The notes under the pieces are model-generated. The model was not told the DNA's origin, did not search any database, and saw nothing but the letters and a program-made list of their open reading frames with translations. The translations under genes were made by a program, and so were the position numbers. Shown piece by piece: positions 62,616 through 64,000 of a stretch of 64,000 nucleotides of DNA (positions within the stretch are counted from its first letter, which is position 1; each line of letters starts with the position of its first letter). Origin of the DNA: Rhodopseudomonas_A sp036404135 (GTDB lineage: Bacteria > Pseudomonadota > Alphaproteobacteria > Rhizobiales > Xanthobacteraceae); NCBI RefSeq assembly GCF_036404135.1, contig NZ_DASWPE010000064.1, positions 1 to 64,000 on the forward strand. Reading direction: 5' to 3'.

Positions 62616-63314
62616 TCACTCCCCCACGAAGGTCGCGACCTCGTCGATCGGCGCGCGGCTGGTGCGATAGGAGTTGATCTTGTGGCCGGTGTCGGCGAAG
62701 CCGAACGAGATGCCGCACACCACGCGGCGATCCTCGCCGAGGCCGAAATGCTGGCGCACCACCGCCGAATGCATCGCCAGCGCCGCCTGCGGCACGCTGG
62801 CTATGCCGAGCGCCTGCGCCGCCAGCATGAAATTACCGACATAGCCGCCGCAATCCACCGCGCCATAGACCCCGAGCGCCTCGTCGCTGGTGATGATGGC
62901 GACGTGCGGCGCGCCGAAAAACCTGAAGTTCTCCAGCATCTGCCTGGCATAGGCCGCCCGGTCGCCCCGCCGAATGCCGAGCGTGTCATAGAGCTGAAAG
63001 CCGCTCTGGCGGCGGCGCGTCTGATACACCCCGCGATATTCCCGCGGAAATTCGAAGTCGCCGCCAGCCGCCACGCCCGACGCCGCCACCGGATACAGCG
63101 CGTCGCGGAATTTCTCGGTCTCCTCGCCCGAGGTGATCACCACCTGCCAGGGCTGGCTGTTGCACCACGAGGCGGTGCGCTGCGCGGCGCCGAGAATCCG
63201 CGCGATGATCGCGCGCGGCACTTGTTCGGATTTGTAGGCGCGGCAGGAATGCCGCTGCGTCAGCAGAGATTCCAGCACGTCGATCGGGGCGGTGTCGGCG
63301 ATAGTGGACGTCAT
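62616..63314 (-). CDS. Nitroreductase family protein
   Basis: This 232-residue FMN-dependent nitroreductase-like enzyme has RHSCRAYKSEQVPRAIIARI (FMN contact), ASWCNSQPWQVVIT and AAQALGIASVPQAALAMHSA. RHSxRxY and CNSQPWxV are family hallmarks. It should reduce nitro, quinone or flavin substrates with NAD(P)H. The ATG at 63314 follows GGAGAG; a TTG five codons upstream is an alternative. It is flanked by repeats on both sides. Confidence 0.9.
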   Translation of the reverse strand: MTSTIADTAPIDVLESLLTQRHSCRAYKSEQVPRAIIARILGAAQRTASWCNSQPWQVVITSGEETEKFRDALYPVAASGVAAGGDFEFPREYRGVYQTRRRQSGFQLYDTLGIRRGDRAAYARQMLENFRFFGAPHVAIITSDEALGVYGAVDCGGYVGNFMLAAQALGIASVPQAALAMHSAVVRQHFGLGEDRRVVCGISFGFADTGHKINSYRTSRAPIDEVATFVGE

Positions 63315-63337
63315 GCGCAATCTCTCCAATTCCCGGC

Positions 63338-63480
63338 GTCATCCTGAGCTGCTCGGCCCGGCAGCGCTACGCGCTGACGGGGCGAGCCTCGAAGGATGCT
63401 GTCTTGCGAAACCCGCGACGCGACGCCGTCGCCCTTCGAGGCTCGCCGAAAACGGCGAGCACCTCAGGGTGACGGCTCGA
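63338..63480. repeat. Class C inverted repeat
   Basis: GTCATCCTGAG at the left and CTCAGGGTGAC at the right pair; inner GAGCCTCGAAGGATG and CCTTCGAGGCTC pair as well. It lies just upstream of the nitroreductase gene. Confidence 0.85.
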
Positions 63481-63497
63481 GAGGCAAAGGTGAACTC

Positions 63498-63605
63498 TAT
63501 AGCGTTTTCGAGCGAAAGTGGGGCCCGGTTCGCCTGAACAAAACGCGTCAAAATAACAATCTAGAGCTCCGGGTCTGATTCTATCAGAACCGGAATAGCC
63601 TCTAG
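63498..63605. repeat. Class A dispersed element, copy 3
   Basis: Third copy of the class A element. It has more substitutions (CGGTTCGCCTGAACAAAACG, GGGTCTGAT) than the other two, so its right hairpin has a mismatch. Its right end overlaps the stop codon of the acyl-CoA dehydrogenase gene. Confidence 0.85.
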
Positions 63606-64000
63606 CGTCCCCGCGTCGGAATCTGGTTGAACGGCACGTCCTTGTCGACCCGGATGTCGCCGGGCAGACCGAGCACGCGCTCGGCGATGATGTTGCGCAT
63701 GATCTCGTCGGTGCCGCCTTCGACGCGGGTACCGGGCGCGCGCAGCAGCATCGCCTGGAATTTGCCGGCGGCCTCGGCCTCCGGCCCCGACAGCACGCCG
63801 GCGGCGCCCTGCAGCTCCAGCGCATACATCGCCACCTCCTGGATCATCGAGGCCGCCACCAATTTGCCGATCGAATTCTCCGGCCCCGGCCGCTCGCCCT
63901 TGGACAACGCCGAGATCGCGCGCAGGCTGGTGTATTTCAGACCGGAGGCCTTCACCGCCCAATTCGCCAGCTTGGAGCGCACCGCGCGGTCGTCGAGCGC
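63602..64000 (-). CDS. Acyl-CoA dehydrogenase (C-terminal part)
   Basis: The 133 visible codons form the C-terminal domain of an acyl-CoA dehydrogenase; the N-terminus lies beyond the window. GAAGVLSGPEAEAAGKFQAM and TRVEGGTDEIMRNIIAERVL contain the family's GGTxEIxRNIIAERxLGLP end. FAD-dependent alpha,beta-dehydrogenation of an acyl-CoA is expected. The stop at 63602 sits inside the end of a class A repeat. Confidence 0.92.
   Translation of the reverse strand, partial: ALDDRAVRSKLANWAVKASGLKYTSLRAISALSKGERPGPENSIGKLVAASMIQEVAMYALELQGAAGVLSGPEAEAAGKFQAMLLRAPGTRVEGGTDEIMRNIIAERVLGLPGDIRVDKDVPFNQIPTRGR

Overview
The window looks like chromosome of an alphaproteobacterium of the Nitrobacteraceae (Rhodopseudomonas / Bradyrhizobium group). 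The evidence is the high GC content, a split gatCAB set, a pimFABCD-type dicarboxylate beta-oxidation cluster of the kind described in Rhodopseudomonas palustris, a long lysine-rich tail on TopA, and several families of hairpin-forming intergenic repeats. No rRNA, tRNA, CRISPR array, phage or complete insertion sequence was seen. The assignment rests on gene content and protein resemblance, not on a search.

Layout. 1-9.2 kb: the end of a histone-like gene, then gatB, a patatin-like lipoprotein, a sensor kinase, gatA, a BrnT/BrnA toxin-antitoxin pair, gatC and a nitronate monooxygenase. 9.3-14 kb: ruvX, an AEC permease, an AidB-like acyl-CoA dehydrogenase, a second BrnT/BrnA pair on the other strand and a VanX-type dipeptidase. 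14.1-18.3 kb: pyrB, a dihydroorotase-like pyrC lacking its metal-binding HxH, plsY and dprA. 18.3-21.4 kb: two divergent HxlR-regulator/oxidoreductase pairs with a small membrane-protein gene between them. 21.6-28.5 kb: topA, rnr, a DUF983 protein, a Nudix hydrolase and rpmG, which ends in a clear terminator. 28.5-30.1 kb: a gene-free block rich in repeats, including a directly repeated unit of about 305 bp. 30.1-32 kb: a small secreted protein and glpK.

32.3-46.1 kb is the metabolic core. pimF-A-B-C-D on the minus strand encode activation and beta-oxidation of dicarboxylic or fatty acids. An IclR-type regulator diverges from them and is followed by a complete five-gene branched-chain-type ABC transporter. 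The shared upstream region has a near-perfect 17-bp palindrome, so regulator, uptake and degradation probably form one regulatory unit. Three of the four pim gene junctions hold a hairpin repeat, each from a different family; the fourth is a 4-bp overlap.

46.1-64 kb is mixed: a DUF3124 protein, a Kef-type antiporter, a GlsB-like protein, an orphan ParA ATPase, an alginate-export-type porin, an orphan solute-binding protein, a LysR/flavin-type oxidoreductase pair with a good LysR box, a YkgJ-type Cys-cluster protein, a membrane diguanylate cyclase with an intact I-site, and a two-gene unit coupling a membrane cyclic-nucleotide-binding protein to a free-standing IorB-like C-terminal domain. It ends with a crotonase with altered catalytic residues, a nitroreductase and the 3' part of an acyl-CoA dehydrogenase. 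Four classes of dispersed inverted repeats (called A-D here) punctuate the intergenic spaces.
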